Source: Janibacter sp. A1S7
Lineage (GTDB): Bacteria; Actinomycetota; Actinomycetes; Actinomycetales; Dermatophilaceae
Length of the DNA stretch: 64,000 nt
Assembly (NCBI RefSeq): GCF_037198315.1
Contig: NZ_CP144913.1
Location: 3,038,001 to 3,102,000 of the forward strand
Direction of reading: 5' to 3'
Shown here: positions 40,296-50,479 of the stretch, in pieces
Layout: each line of letters starts with the position of its first letter
How positions within the stretch are numbered: position 1 is the first letter of the stretch
The notes under the pieces: model-generated
What the model was told of the DNA's origin: nothing
The model's database searches: none
What the model saw: the letters and a program-made list of their open reading frames with translations, nothing else
Made by a program: the position numbers and the translations under genes

Positions 40296-41879
40296 TCAGG
40301 CTCTTGCGGGCCGACGGTCGCCGAGGGAGTCGTCCAGGTTGCTCGAGCTGCCCGGCAACGGCAGCTCCTCCGGTGCGTGCGCGCCGACGGGCACCTGCTC
40401 CCCCTTCGCGCCGATCGGGACGAAGAGCATGTCCTGCGTGAGATCCGCGCGGCGGAAGGCGATCAGGTCCTTGACGTAGTTCTGCGGCATCGTCCACGGC
40501 GCCCGGTCACCGACCTTGGGGAACCGGGAGATCACGCGCTGCACGTAGCCGGACGTCAGGTCGAGGATCGGGCCGGCGGTCATGCCGTCGGGGGCGACGG
40601 GCACGGCCACCCCGAGGCCGCGGTCACGCATGTGCCGCACGAGCCGCGCGACGTAGCGGCTGACGAGGTCCGCGCGCAGCGTCCACGAGGCGTTGACGTA
40701 GCCGACCGTCATGGTGACGTTCGGGACGCCGGCGAGCATCAGGCCCCGGTAGGCGAAGCGTCGGGCCAACGGGACCTCCTGCCCGTCGACGACGAAACGG
40801 ATCCCGCCGAGGGCCTTCATCAGCAGGCCGGTCGCGGTGACGACGATGTCCGCCTCCACGATCCTGCCGTCGGTGAGGCGGATGCCCTCGGGGACGAAGC
40901 GGTCGACGTGCCCCGTGACGACGCAGGCGCGCCCGCGGCGCATCTGCGCGTACAGGTCGCCGTCCGGCACGACGCACAAACGCTGGTCCCACACGTCGTA
41001 CGGCGGGTCGAAGTGCTCGTCGATGACGTCCTGGGGCAGGTGGCGCCCGAGGTTCCCCCGGACGATCCGCCTGGCGGCCTTCGGCCGACGCCGGGAGAGC
41101 TGATAGAGGAAGGTCTGCAGGGCGAGGTTCTTCACCCGCGTCGCGGACTGCACGGCCCGGGGTCCCAGCCGCCGGCGCAGCAGCCGGACGAAGGGGTCGA
41201 CCGAGGGCTGGTCGACAACGTAGCTCGGGGTGCGCTGCAGCATCGTCACGTGCGCGGCCTCGTCGGCCATCGCGGGCACGACGGTGACGGCCGTGGCGCC
41301 GGAGCCGATGACGACGACTCGCCGGCCGGCGTGCTCGAGGTCCTGCGGCCAGAACTGCGGGTGGACCACCTGCCCGGCGAAGTCCTCGACCCCGTCGAAG
41401 CCCGGGTCGTGCGTCTGCTCGTAGTCGTAGTACCCGCTGCCGAGGTGGACGAAGCCGGCACGCACCTGCCGCGGGCCGTCGGCGGTCTCGAGGTGGACCG
41501 TCCACTCCTGCTGGTCACTCGACCAGGTCGCGCTGCTCACCCGGCAGCCGGTGTGGACCAGCTCGGCGATGCCGGTCTCCTCGGCGGTCTCGCGGATGTA
41601 GTCGAGGATGTCGGCACCGTCGGCGATGGCCTTGCGGCCCGTCCACGGCCGGAACGGAAAGGACAGCGTGGACATGTCGGAGTCCGAGCGCACCCCGGGG
41701 TATCGGAAGAGATCCCACGTCCCGCCGGTCACCCCGCGCGCCTCGACGAGTGCGAGCTCGATGTCGGGGTTGGCCTCGCGGATGCGGTGCGCGGCCCCGA
41801 TCCCGGACAGGCCGGCGCCGACGACGAGGACGTCGACCCGCTCGGGCAGCTCACGGTGTGTCTGGGGCTCGGTGGTCAT
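40296..41879 (-). CDS. Flavin-containing (Baeyer-Villiger type) monooxygenase
   Basis: 527 residues. FAD motif VLVVGAGLSGIGAAHRI (about 17-33), GTWDLFRYPGVRSDSDMSTL, the Baeyer-Villiger fingerprint FAGQVVHPQFWP (F-x-G-x-x-x-H-x-x-x-W-P) and the NADPH motif VVVIGSGATAVTVVPAM. Such enzymes insert oxygen next to a ketone carbonyl; close mycobacterial relatives include EthA. The C-terminal part ends with a disordered, Ser/Asp-rich tail. Last gene before the nitrite cassette, on the same strand as the other catabolic-type genes. Substrate unknown. Confidence 0.9.
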   Translation of the reverse strand: MTTEPQTHRELPERVDVLVVGAGLSGIGAAHRIREANPDIELALVEARGVTGGTWDLFRYPGVRSDSDMSTLSFPFRPWTGRKAIADGADILDYIRETAEETGIAELVHTGCRVSSATWSSDQQEWTVHLETADGPRQVRAGFVHLGSGYYDYEQTHDPGFDGVEDFAGQVVHPQFWPQDLEHAGRRVVVIGSGATAVTVVPAMADEAAHVTMLQRTPSYVVDQPSVDPFVRLLRRRLGPRAVQSATRVKNLALQTFLYQLSRRRPKAARRIVRGNLGRHLPQDVIDEHFDPPYDVWDQRLCVVPDGDLYAQMRRGRACVVTGHVDRFVPEGIRLTDGRIVEADIVVTATGLLMKALGGIRFVVDGQEVPLARRFAYRGLMLAGVPNVTMTVGYVNASWTLRADLVSRYVARLVRHMRDRGLGVAVPVAPDGMTAGPILDLTSGYVQRVISRFPKVGDRAPWTMPQNYVKDLIAFRRADLTQDMLFVPIGAKGEQVPVGAHAPEELPLPGSSSNLDDSLGDRRPARA

Positions 41880-41917
41880 CCTCGACCTCTCCTCGACGGA
41901 CGTTCCTCGTCGGTAAC

Positions 41918-42577
41918 CTACCGCTCCGGCACCGTCAGCAGGCAGGCGCCCGGCTCGGCGAAGGGGATCAGCTCGGCCGGCTCGGCGTCGTCACCGCGGT
42001 CGAGGGTCCCGTCGACGAGGCCGAGGTGGACCTGGCAGATGACGTCGGGGTTCTCCACGGCGAGGTCCAGGAGGGGGCAGGTGGTCAGGCGCACGGTCGC
42101 GCCGTCGCGCACCGGCCCGAAGCCCAGGTCGGCGAGGGTCGAGTCGAGGTGCTCACGCTCGGTCAGCGTGGCCCCGGGCGCGGCCAACCGCTCACCCCAC
42201 GCCCGGCCGATGCGTCGGGCACGGTCGCGCACCTGCGGGCCGTCACCGCCGGCGATGAGGTCGGCGGCGAAGGCACCGGCGAGCGCCCGATACTCCTCCA
42301 CCCGCACACCCGGCTGCGGACCGGCCTCGTACAGCACGGCGGGACGACCGCGGCCCTCGGCGGGGGCGGTGTCGGAGGTGACGAGGGATCGCCTGAGCAG
42401 CTGCGTGAGGTGGCTGCGGACGGTGTTCTCGTGGGAGCCGACGCTGGCGGCGATCTCGGCGACCCGCATGGGGCGGCCGCTGGCGCGCAGCGCCTCGAGC
42501 ACCTGCCGCACCGCGGCCCCGAGATCGCTCGGGTCCGCCTCCGGCGCGGGCCCGGGCCCGAGGTCTTTGTTTTCCAC
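41918..42577 (-). CDS. Winged-helix regulator with conserved Cys, probable Fe-S or NO sensor
   Basis: 219 residues. The DNA-binding half is VRQVLEALRASGRPMRVAEI then AASVGSHENTVRSHLTQLLR, a MarR/ArsR-like winged helix. The C-terminal sensor domain holds C167, C181, H184 and C212 (TTCPLLDLA, VICQVHLG, GACLLTV), a pattern like SufR-type iron-sulfur regulators. The GTG start at 42577 is supported by TACATT 7 nt upstream and by abrupt loss of codon bias before it. It is divergent from DUF2249, hemerythrin and NirK-fusion genes, which it most likely controls in response to nitric oxide or oxygen; this role is inferred from residues and context. Confidence 0.8.
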   Translation of the reverse strand: MENKDLGPGPAPEADPSDLGAAVRQVLEALRASGRPMRVAEIAASVGSHENTVRSHLTQLLRRSLVTSDTAPAEGRGRPAVLYEAGPQPGVRVEEYRALAGAFAADLIAGGDGPQVRDRARRIGRAWGERLAAPGATLTEREHLDSTLADLGFGPVRDGATVRLTTCPLLDLAVENPDVICQVHLGLVDGTLDRGDDAEPAELIPFAEPGACLLTVPER

Positions 42578-42584
42578 GAGACCT

Positions 42585-42590
42585 AATGTA
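42585..42590 (-). promoter_or_regulatory. -10 box of the winged-helix regulator
   Basis: Minus-strand TACATT lies 7 nt before the GTG at 42577, in an AT-rich 20-bp stretch (TAATGTAGTAATTT) that probably also holds the operator of the divergent cassette. Confidence 0.5.
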
Positions 42591-42653
42591 GTAATTTGGG
42601 ACGGGGTCGAGCAACTCCCTTCCCCGACCCGAGTCGACGGCAAAGGAAGCACC

Positions 42654-42911
42654 ATGTCCACGCACCTGCCCCTCGCCCAGGAGATCCCCGTCCTCGACGT
42701 GCGGCCCATCCCGCGCTCCATCCGGCACGCGACCGTCATCGGTGCGCTCTCGGCGATCGGGCCGGGCCGGGCCCTCGACCTCGTCGCCCCCCACGACCCA
42801 CGGCCCCTGCTGCGGCAGGTCGAGGGTCTCGAGCCGGACACCTGGAACGTCGAGTACCTCGAGGAGGGCCCCGACACCTGGACCCTGCGGCTGACCCGAG
42901 CCGAGCCCTGA
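42654..42911 (+). CDS. DUF2249 domain protein
   Basis: 85 residues, a single DUF2249 (TusA-like fold) domain: VLDVRPIPRSIRHATVIGAL, then ALDLVAPHDPRPLLRQVE and a C-terminal WTLRLTRAEP. DUF2249 proteins commonly accompany hemerythrins, nitrite or nitric oxide reductases and denitrification regulators. AAAGGAAG stands 8 nt before the ATG. First gene of the three-gene cassette, 7 bp before the hemerythrin gene. Biochemical role unknown. Confidence 0.85.
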   Translation: MSTHLPLAQEIPVLDVRPIPRSIRHATVIGALSAIGPGRALDLVAPHDPRPLLRQVEGLEPDTWNVEYLEEGPDTWTLRLTRAEP

Positions 42912-42918
42912 CCCGACG

Positions 42919-43380
42919 ATGTGCTCCTACTGCGGGTGCCGCTCCATCGGCGTCATCGGTCGCTTCAGCACCGAGCACGACGAGCTGATCAACGTGACCG
43001 GCCTGCTGCGACGCGCCGTGGGCGCGGACCGCAGGGACGAGGTCGTCGCGCTCGTCGACGACGTCGCCCGTCTGCTCCGGCCGCACACCGACGCGGAAGA
43101 GGTCGGTCTGTTCGCCGTGCTGCGTCGCGACGAGGACTTCACCGGGCACATCGACACCCTGTGCGGCGAGCACGTGGGCCTCGACGACCTCCTTGCCCGC
43201 ATCCGTGCCGGCGAGAGCCACCTCGTCGACCGCTTCGACGCGGAGCTGCGGTCGCACATCCAGCGTGAGGAGAACGGTCTCTTCCCCGCCTCCCTGACCA
43301 CACTCGGTGGCGCCGAGTGGGACGAGGTCGACGAGCTGACCGCCGCCGCCGTCCCCGTGTCCCCCCTTCGCTCGGCATGA
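42919..43380 (+). CDS. Hemerythrin-domain protein with Cys-rich N-terminus
   Basis: 153 residues. The diiron ligands can be assigned to H20 (STEHDEL), H56 and E60 or E61 (HTDAEEVGLF), H85 (GEHVGLDD), H113 and E117 or E118 (HIQREENGLF). It starts with MCSYCGCRS, a three-Cys knot typical of actinobacterial members near nitrite reductases. Likely binds O2 or NO, or helps repair iron-sulfur centres like RIC/YtfE; inference. The stop overlaps the start of the NirK fusion gene (ATGA), so expression is coupled. Confidence 0.87.
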   Translation: MCSYCGCRSIGVIGRFSTEHDELINVTGLLRRAVGADRRDEVVALVDDVARLLRPHTDAEEVGLFAVLRRDEDFTGHIDTLCGEHVGLDDLLARIRAGESHLVDRFDAELRSHIQREENGLFPASLTTLGGAEWDEVDELTAAAVPVSPLRSA

Positions 43381-46085
43381 GCCCCGACCTCTCCTCGCCG
43401 CAGCCGGCACCCGGGGCCCGGCCGAAGGGGGGCGGCTGGGCGATGCGGGACCGTCCCGGCCTGCTGTGGATGATCTCCGCCGTCATCACGGCGGTCGTGC
43501 ACCCCTTCGTCCCGGACTCGACCTGGCTGATGGTCCACATGGTCGCCCTGGGTGCGCTGACCCACTCGATCATGGTGTGGAGCACGCACTTCACGGTCAG
43601 CCTGCTGAAGAACCGCCCCGACATCGACGTCCGCGCCACGCAGAACCGGCGCCTCGTGCTGCTCCACCTGGGCATCATCGGTGTGCTCATCGGGGTCCCG
43701 ACCACGTGGTGGTGGCTCACCCTCCTCGGCGCCACGGGCGTCGCCGTCGCGGTCGTGTGGCACGGGTGGCAGCTGCTGCGGCGTCTGCGCGGCGCCCTCC
43801 CCGGGCGGTTCCGGGTCGTCGTGCACCACTACCTCGCCTCGGCCGCCTTCCTGCCCGTCGGCGCGACCCTCGGCGTGCTCCTCGCCCGCGGATACCCGCA
43901 GGAGATGCACGCGCGGATGACGCTGGCGCACTCCCTCGTCAACGTGCTCGGCTGGGTGGGCATCACCGTCGCCGGCACCCTGATCACACTGTGGCCGACG
44001 ATCCTGCGCGTGCGCATGGACCCGGCCGCCGAGAAGCGCGCCACGCAGGCCCTGCCCGGCCTGGTCACCGGCCTCTCCCTCGCCGTCGTCGGTGCGCTCG
44101 CCGGGTGGCGCTGGGTGCTGCTCGCCGGTGTGCTCGGCTACCTGGTCGCCCTGCTGTGGACCGGGCGGTCGCTGCTCGCCCCCGCCCGCGCCAAGCCACC
44201 GATGCACTTCGCGTCCTGGTCCGTGGCGGCCGGAGCGGCGTGGTTCCTCGTGGGCATCGCGATGATCGCCTGGCGTGTCGCCACCGCACCCGACATGACC
44301 GCGGTGACCATCGGGTACGGCCGGGTGGCGGCAGTGCTCATCGTCGGTTTCGGCCTGCAGGTGCTCTGTGGTGCCCTCAGCCACCTGATGCCCGCGGTCA
44401 TCGGCGGCGGACCGAAGGTCGTGCGGGTCGGGATCAGCGCCTTCGACCGGCTGGGGATGACGCGGATCGTCATCATCAACGTCCCGCTCGCCCTGGCCCT
44501 CCTGCCGGTCCCGTCCGGGACCCGGGTCGTGCTGACCGCCCTCGTACTCATCGGGCTCGCGGCCTTCATCCCGATCATGCTCACCGGCATCACGCAGCTC
44601 GTCGCGGCCCGACGCGAGGTCGCGGCCTCGACCCCGGCCCCACGCCGTGACCCCGAGCTGGGACGGGCCGAGGCCGCCCGGGTGCTCGATCCGCCGTTCC
44701 CACGCACTCAGCTCATGGCCGGTGTCACCCTCGTCGCCCTGGCGCTCGCCGCCGGGCCGACCCTCCAGCCGGTTCTCGACGGTACCGCCGGCGCCACCGC
44801 GGCCCCGGCGACCAGCGTCGAGCCCACCGGCGAGACCACGACGGTCGAGGTCGTCGCCCAGGAGGACATGAGCTACTCCCCCTCCCGCGTCGAGGTGCCG
44901 GCCGGCGACCGGCTGGTCATCGAGCTGACCAGCGAGGACGGCAGCACCGTCCACGACCTCTACTTCGACGACGAGCACCAGACCCCGCGCCTGACGAAGG
45001 GGGAGAGCGCCACCCTCGACGTCGGCATCGTCGGCGCGGACCGAGAGGGCTGGTGCACCGTCACCGGCCACAAGGCCATGGGGATGACCTTCGACGTCGA
45101 GGTCATCGGCGGCGCAGCCGCCGACGATGACCCCTCGGAGTCCGCCGACGGACGCACGGGACCCGGCAGGCACGGCATGCACGGCGGGAGCGGCGGCGAC
45201 GGGCCCACGTCCGGGGACGACGCCCCCTTCGCCCTGGATCCGAGCCGGGAGTGGCCCGAGGACCTCGACGCCTACGACCCCGTCCTGCCGCCCCTCGGTG
45301 ACGGGGCCACCCACCGGGTGACGCTGCGGGTGCAGGACCTGCAGGTCGAGGTCGCGCCCGGGGTCACGCAGACCCGCTGGACCTTCGGGGACACCGCCCC
45401 CGGGCCGGTACTGCACGGACGGGTCGGCGACGAGTTCGTCGTCACGCTCGTCAACGACGGGAGCATCGGGCACTCGATCGACTTCCACGCCGGCGCCCTG
45501 GCTCCCGATCGCCCCATGCGCACGATCGCTCCCGGTGAGGAGCTGACCTACACCTTCACCGCCGAGCGCGCGGGCATCTGGATGTACCACTGCGCCACGG
45601 CGCCGATGTCGACGCACATCGCCAAGGGCATGCACGGCGCGGTGGTCATCGAGCCCCCGGACCTGCCCGAGGCGGATCGCTCGTACGTGCTGACCGCCTC
45701 CGAGATCCACGGCGGCGAGTCCACGGACGGGGCGCCGGCCGTCACGACCTTCAACGGGCGGGCCTTCCAGTACGACGCGGACCAGCTGACGGCGAAGGTC
45801 GGTGAGCGGGTGCGCTTCTGGGTGCTCGACGCCGGGCCCGACGGCCCGCTGTCCTTCCACGTCATCGGTGGCCAGTTCGACACCGTGTGGGAGGAGGGCG
45901 CCTACCGGGTCGGCGGGCCCGATCGTGTCGGCGGGCAGGACACCGGGTCCCAGGCGCTCGGGCTGCTCCCGGGGCAGGGCGGCTTCGTCGAGCTGACCTT
46001 CCCCGAGCCGGGCCACTACCCCTTCGTCAACCACGTGATGACCGCCGGGGAGAAGGGGGCACACGGGATCGTCCACGTGCGCTGA
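43377..46085 (+). CDS. Membrane-cupredoxin-NirK copper nitrite reductase fusion
   Basis: 902 residues. Residues about 25-450 hold roughly ten membrane segments with many His on helix faces (WLMVHMVALGALTHSIMVWS, VHHYLASAAFLP, CGALSHLMP), similar in look to NnrS or heme-copper-oxidase subunit I. A cupredoxin domain (about 475-600) has WCTVTGHKAMGM as type 1 copper site. The C-terminal part is a NirK: H699, C739, H747 and M752 form the type 1 site, H704, H738 and H886 the type 2 site, and D702 and H828 are the catalytic pair. All ligands are present. It should reduce nitrite to NO outside the membrane, with the membrane part possibly delivering electrons. Related actinobacterial multidomain enzymes exist; the exact fusion is notable. 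Start by ATGA overlap. Confidence 0.87.
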   Translation: MSPDLSSPQPAPGARPKGGGWAMRDRPGLLWMISAVITAVVHPFVPDSTWLMVHMVALGALTHSIMVWSTHFTVSLLKNRPDIDVRATQNRRLVLLHLGIIGVLIGVPTTWWWLTLLGATGVAVAVVWHGWQLLRRLRGALPGRFRVVVHHYLASAAFLPVGATLGVLLARGYPQEMHARMTLAHSLVNVLGWVGITVAGTLITLWPTILRVRMDPAAEKRATQALPGLVTGLSLAVVGALAGWRWVLLAGVLGYLVALLWTGRSLLAPARAKPPMHFASWSVAAGAAWFLVGIAMIAWRVATAPDMTAVTIGYGRVAAVLIVGFGLQVLCGALSHLMPAVIGGGPKVVRVGISAFDRLGMTRIVIINVPLALALLPVPSGTRVVLTALVLIGLAAFIPIMLTGITQLVAARREVAASTPAPRRDPELGRAEAARVLDPPFPRTQLMAGVTLVALALAAGPTLQPVLDGTAGATAAPATSVEPTGETTTVEVVAQEDMSYSPSRVEVPAGDRLVIELTSEDGSTVHDLYFDDEHQTPRLTKGESATLDVGIVGADREGWCTVTGHKAMGMTFDVEVIGGAAADDDPSESADGRTGPGRHGMHGGSGGDGPTSGDDAPFALDPSREWPEDLDAYDPVLPPLGDGATHRVTLRVQDLQVEVAPGVTQTRWTFGDTAPGPVLHGRVGDEFVVTLVNDGSIGHSIDFHAGALAPDRPMRTIAPGEELTYTFTAERAGIWMYHCATAPMSTHIAKGMHGAVVIEPPDLPEADRSYVLTASEIHGGESTDGAPAVTTFNGRAFQYDADQLTAKVGERVRFWVLDAGPDGPLSFHVIGGQFDTVWEEGAYRVGGPDRVGGQDTGSQALGLLPGQGGFVELTFPEPGHYPFVNHVMTAGEKGAHGIVHVR

Positions 46086-46100
46086 GGTCGTGCGTCTGTA

Positions 46101-46123
46101 GTGTGGTCCTTCCGGGACCACAC
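46101..46123 (+). terminator. Hairpin after the nitrite reductase fusion
   Basis: GTGTGGTCC pairs with GGACCACAC (46101-46109 with 46115-46123) over a 5-nt loop, 16 bp past the stop. Confidence 0.7.
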
Positions 46124-46188
46124 CCCGCGCATCCCCACGATGCGGTCCAGCAAGCGTCGCCACGCCGGCGGCAGGAGGGAGCCCGAGA

Positions 46189-47473
46189 GTGACCCCCACT
46201 CACGAGTCGACCACCACATCCGAGCAGCAGGACCGGGCGGAGAGCACGACACGCGATCCGCACCCGGAGCGACGCGATCCCAGCAAGGGATTCGTGGCGC
46301 TGCTGGGCTGGAGCCCCAACGCCGTGGAGGCCGTCGAGCAGTTCAACCGGCGCTACGTCGTCGTGGCGCCGGACTGGGCCGAGGACTACTGCCGCGAGCA
46401 CGAGATCCCCTACGTGCCCTGGAACTTCGAGCGGCTCAACGACCGCTCCATGGAGATCGCCGAGACCCTGCAGGGGCTCGGTGTCGACGTCGCGATCCCG
46501 CTGTTCGAGGAGACGGTCGAGTGGGCCGGCGCCATCAACGCGGTCGTGATGGACCAGCCGAAGCTCTTCGGACAGGCGATGCTCCTGCGGGACAAGGCGC
46601 TGATGAAGCGCCGCGCCCAGCTCGGCGGCATCCGCGTGGGCATCTTCGAGGAGGCCTACGAGCAGGAGGACGTCATCCGCTTCCTCAAGCGCGTCAACCA
46701 GACCCTGCTGAAGCTCGACGGCGACCCCAACGACCCGATCCACCTGAAGGCGCTCGACAAGGCCGGATGCCTCGGCCACCGGATCATCCGCACCCCGGAC
46801 GAGGTGGACTCCATCCCGGAGGAGGAGTTCCCCGTCCTGATGGAGTCCCACCTGGACGGGTGGGAGTTCGCGGTGGAGGCCTGGGTGCACGACGGGAAGA
46901 TCCGCTTCCTCAACATCTCCGAGTACGTCCGGCTCGGGTACTCCGTCTTCGTCCCGGCCTCGCCGGACCTGGAGCGATACCGACCGGAGATCACCCGGCA
47001 GCTGGAGAAGCTGATCAAGACCTTCGACATCGATTTCGGCTTCGTCCACCCCGAGTACTTCGTCACCAGTGACGGCGAGATGTACTTCGGCGAGGTCGCC
47101 TACCGTCCGCCGGGCTTCAAGGTCTTCGAGCTCCTCGAGCGCGCCTACGGGTTCAACGCCTACCAGGCACTCGTGCTGGCCTTCGACCCCAAGACGACCG
47201 AGGAGGAGATCACGAGCTTCTTCCCGCGGGAGGTCGAGGACGCGACCGGATACGCCGGGTGCTTCGGGGTGTACCCGCGACGGCGCGTGGTGAGCACGCT
47301 CGAGATGCCCGAGGAGACCGAGGACCACGAGTACTTCGAGTCGCACGAGCTGTCCACCCCGCTGGAGGAGACGGTGACCAAGCGCACCGCCTTCGGGACC
47401 CACTGGGGCCTGCTCTACTTCTTCGGCGACGAGCCGCACACGATGCGCGAGCTGCTGTCGCGACAGGAAGACC

Positions 47474-47490
<17 letters not shown>
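46189..47490 (+). CDS. ATP-grasp ligase
   Basis: 433 residues, biotin-carboxylase-like ATP-grasp fold. A preATP-grasp Rossmann region (FVALLGWSPNAVEAVEQF onward) is followed by the ATP-binding part LFGQAMLLRDKALMKRRAQL, the Glu-rich PVLMESHLDGWEFAVEAWVH and the metal-binding FGFVHPEYFVTSDGEMYFGE and VAYRPPGFKVFELLERAYG. ATP-grasp enzymes ligate a carboxylate to an amine or thiol through an acylphosphate. Start GTG at 46189 with AGGAGG about 9 nt upstream; the first 33 residues are polar and disordered. It overlaps the next gene by 17 bp, implying a joint product or complex. Substrates cannot be read from sequence; peptide or amino-acid ligation is typical. Confidence 0.86.
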
Positions 47491-49492
<2,002 letters not shown>

Positions 49493-49509
49493 GCGTCCGC
49501 AGGGACGGT

Positions 49510-49525
49510 GGGCGGTCAGCCGCCC
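49510..49525. terminator. Small hairpin between convergent genes
   Basis: GGGCGG-TCAG-CCGCCC overlaps the stop of the alpha/beta hydrolase gene, between it and the papain-like gene. Confidence 0.4.
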
Positions 49526-50352
49526 GGCCGCTGGCCGGCCGTGTTCGCGTCCGAGGTCGGGGCGGCCCGGTTGATCGACGCGATGATGACGTCGACGACG
49601 AGTTCCGGGTGGTCGTGCTGCGGGCAGTGCCCGCAGTCCGGCAGCGTCACGTGAGTGGCCCCGGGCAGGCGGGTGCGTGCGGTGTGCGCCTCGGAGGGCA
49701 GGAGGAGTCGGTCGGTGTCGCCCCAGGCGACGGTCGTCGGGACCTGCACGTCCTTGGTGAAGCGCATGACGGTCGCCCGGACAAAGTGCGGCCAGAACCC
49801 CTTCGACCGGCGCAGGTTGAGGGTGTCGTCGACCGCGGCCTCGACCGTGACCGTCTCGGGGTGGGTGTACAGCGAGCGGAAGGCGGCCCTGCGGAACCAT
49901 GCCTGCCCGGCCAGCCTGCGGTGCACCGCCTCGGGCAGGTAGCTGCCGAACTTCATCATGAGCAGGTTCGCGGCGATGTTGGGCAGGTGGTGCACCGGGA
50001 AGAATCCGGCCGGGGAGAAGACCGTGGCGGTACGGACCGCGCCGGTGTGGGCCAGCTCGAGCGCGACGGCGCCGCCGAGGGAGTTGCCCACGACGTGCGG
50101 CCGATCGAGTCCGAGCGAGGCGAAGAGCCGCTCGAGCTGCTCCGCCGTGCTGCGCATCGAGTACCCGTCCGGCCGGGTCGGTGTCGGTGAGGTGCCGTGT
50201 CCCGGCAGGTCGACGGCGTAGACGTCGTACCCCCGGTCGTTCAGCAGCTGCGGCACCTCGCCCCACGCCTGGCGACGGTGACCGATCCCGTGGACGAGCG
50301 CAACCGGCTCGCCCGGGCCGGGCAGGTGGGAGTAGGCGATGGTGCTCTTCAT
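49516..50352 (-). CDS. Alpha/beta hydrolase
   Basis: 278 residues. Oxyanion motif VALVHGIGHRRQAWGEV, nucleophile Ser in HVVGNSLGGAVALELA, acid in VAWGDTDRLLLP and His in DCGHCPQHDHPE complete the triad. The cap region covers about residues 120-195. No signal peptide, so cytosolic. Start ATG at 50352; TAACAT 7 nt upstream suggests a leaderless transcript. Esterase, lipase or ring-cleavage-product hydrolase activity cannot be told apart here; there is no ring-cleavage gene nearby. Confidence 0.9.
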   Translation of the reverse strand: MKSTIAYSHLPGPGEPVALVHGIGHRRQAWGEVPQLLNDRGYDVYAVDLPGHGTSPTPTRPDGYSMRSTAEQLERLFASLGLDRPHVVGNSLGGAVALELAHTGAVRTATVFSPAGFFPVHHLPNIAANLLMMKFGSYLPEAVHRRLAGQAWFRRAAFRSLYTHPETVTVEAAVDDTLNLRRSKGFWPHFVRATVMRFTKDVQVPTTVAWGDTDRLLLPSEAHTARTRLPGATHVTLPDCGHCPQHDHPELVVDVIIASINRAAPTSDANTAGQRPGG

Positions 50353-50359
50353 GACTCCG

Positions 50360-50365
50360 ATGTTA
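50360..50365 (-). promoter_or_regulatory. -10 box for a leaderless transcript
   Basis: Minus-strand TAACAT lies 7 nt before the ATG at 50352. Confidence 0.45.
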
Positions 50366-50467
50366 CTTCCTAGTCACCTCCTGCGGCGAGGGCGCTCCGC
50401 CGGGACAGGCGGGCGAGGGCGGTGCGCTCTCACGCACAGATCACGCGCTCCGGCCGACGGGCGCCGC

Positions 50468-50473
50468 TAACGT
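50468..50473 (+). promoter_or_regulatory. -10 box for a leaderless transcript
   Basis: TAACGT lies 6 nt before the ATG at 50480. Confidence 0.5.
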
Positions 50474-50479
50474 GTCGCC

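Noticed and set aside
39861..42653. Long plus-strand frame running into the DUF2249 gene
   Set aside because: Only the last 85 codons from the ATG at 42654 look like a protein; the rest is antisense to the monooxygenase and regulator genes.
42927..46199. Very long open frame (1090 codons) on the minus strand opposite the nitrite reductase fusion
   Set aside because: It is antisense to a gene with complete copper-site motifs; its product is His/Gly/Arg-rich without any domain, as expected for an antisense frame in GC-rich DNA.
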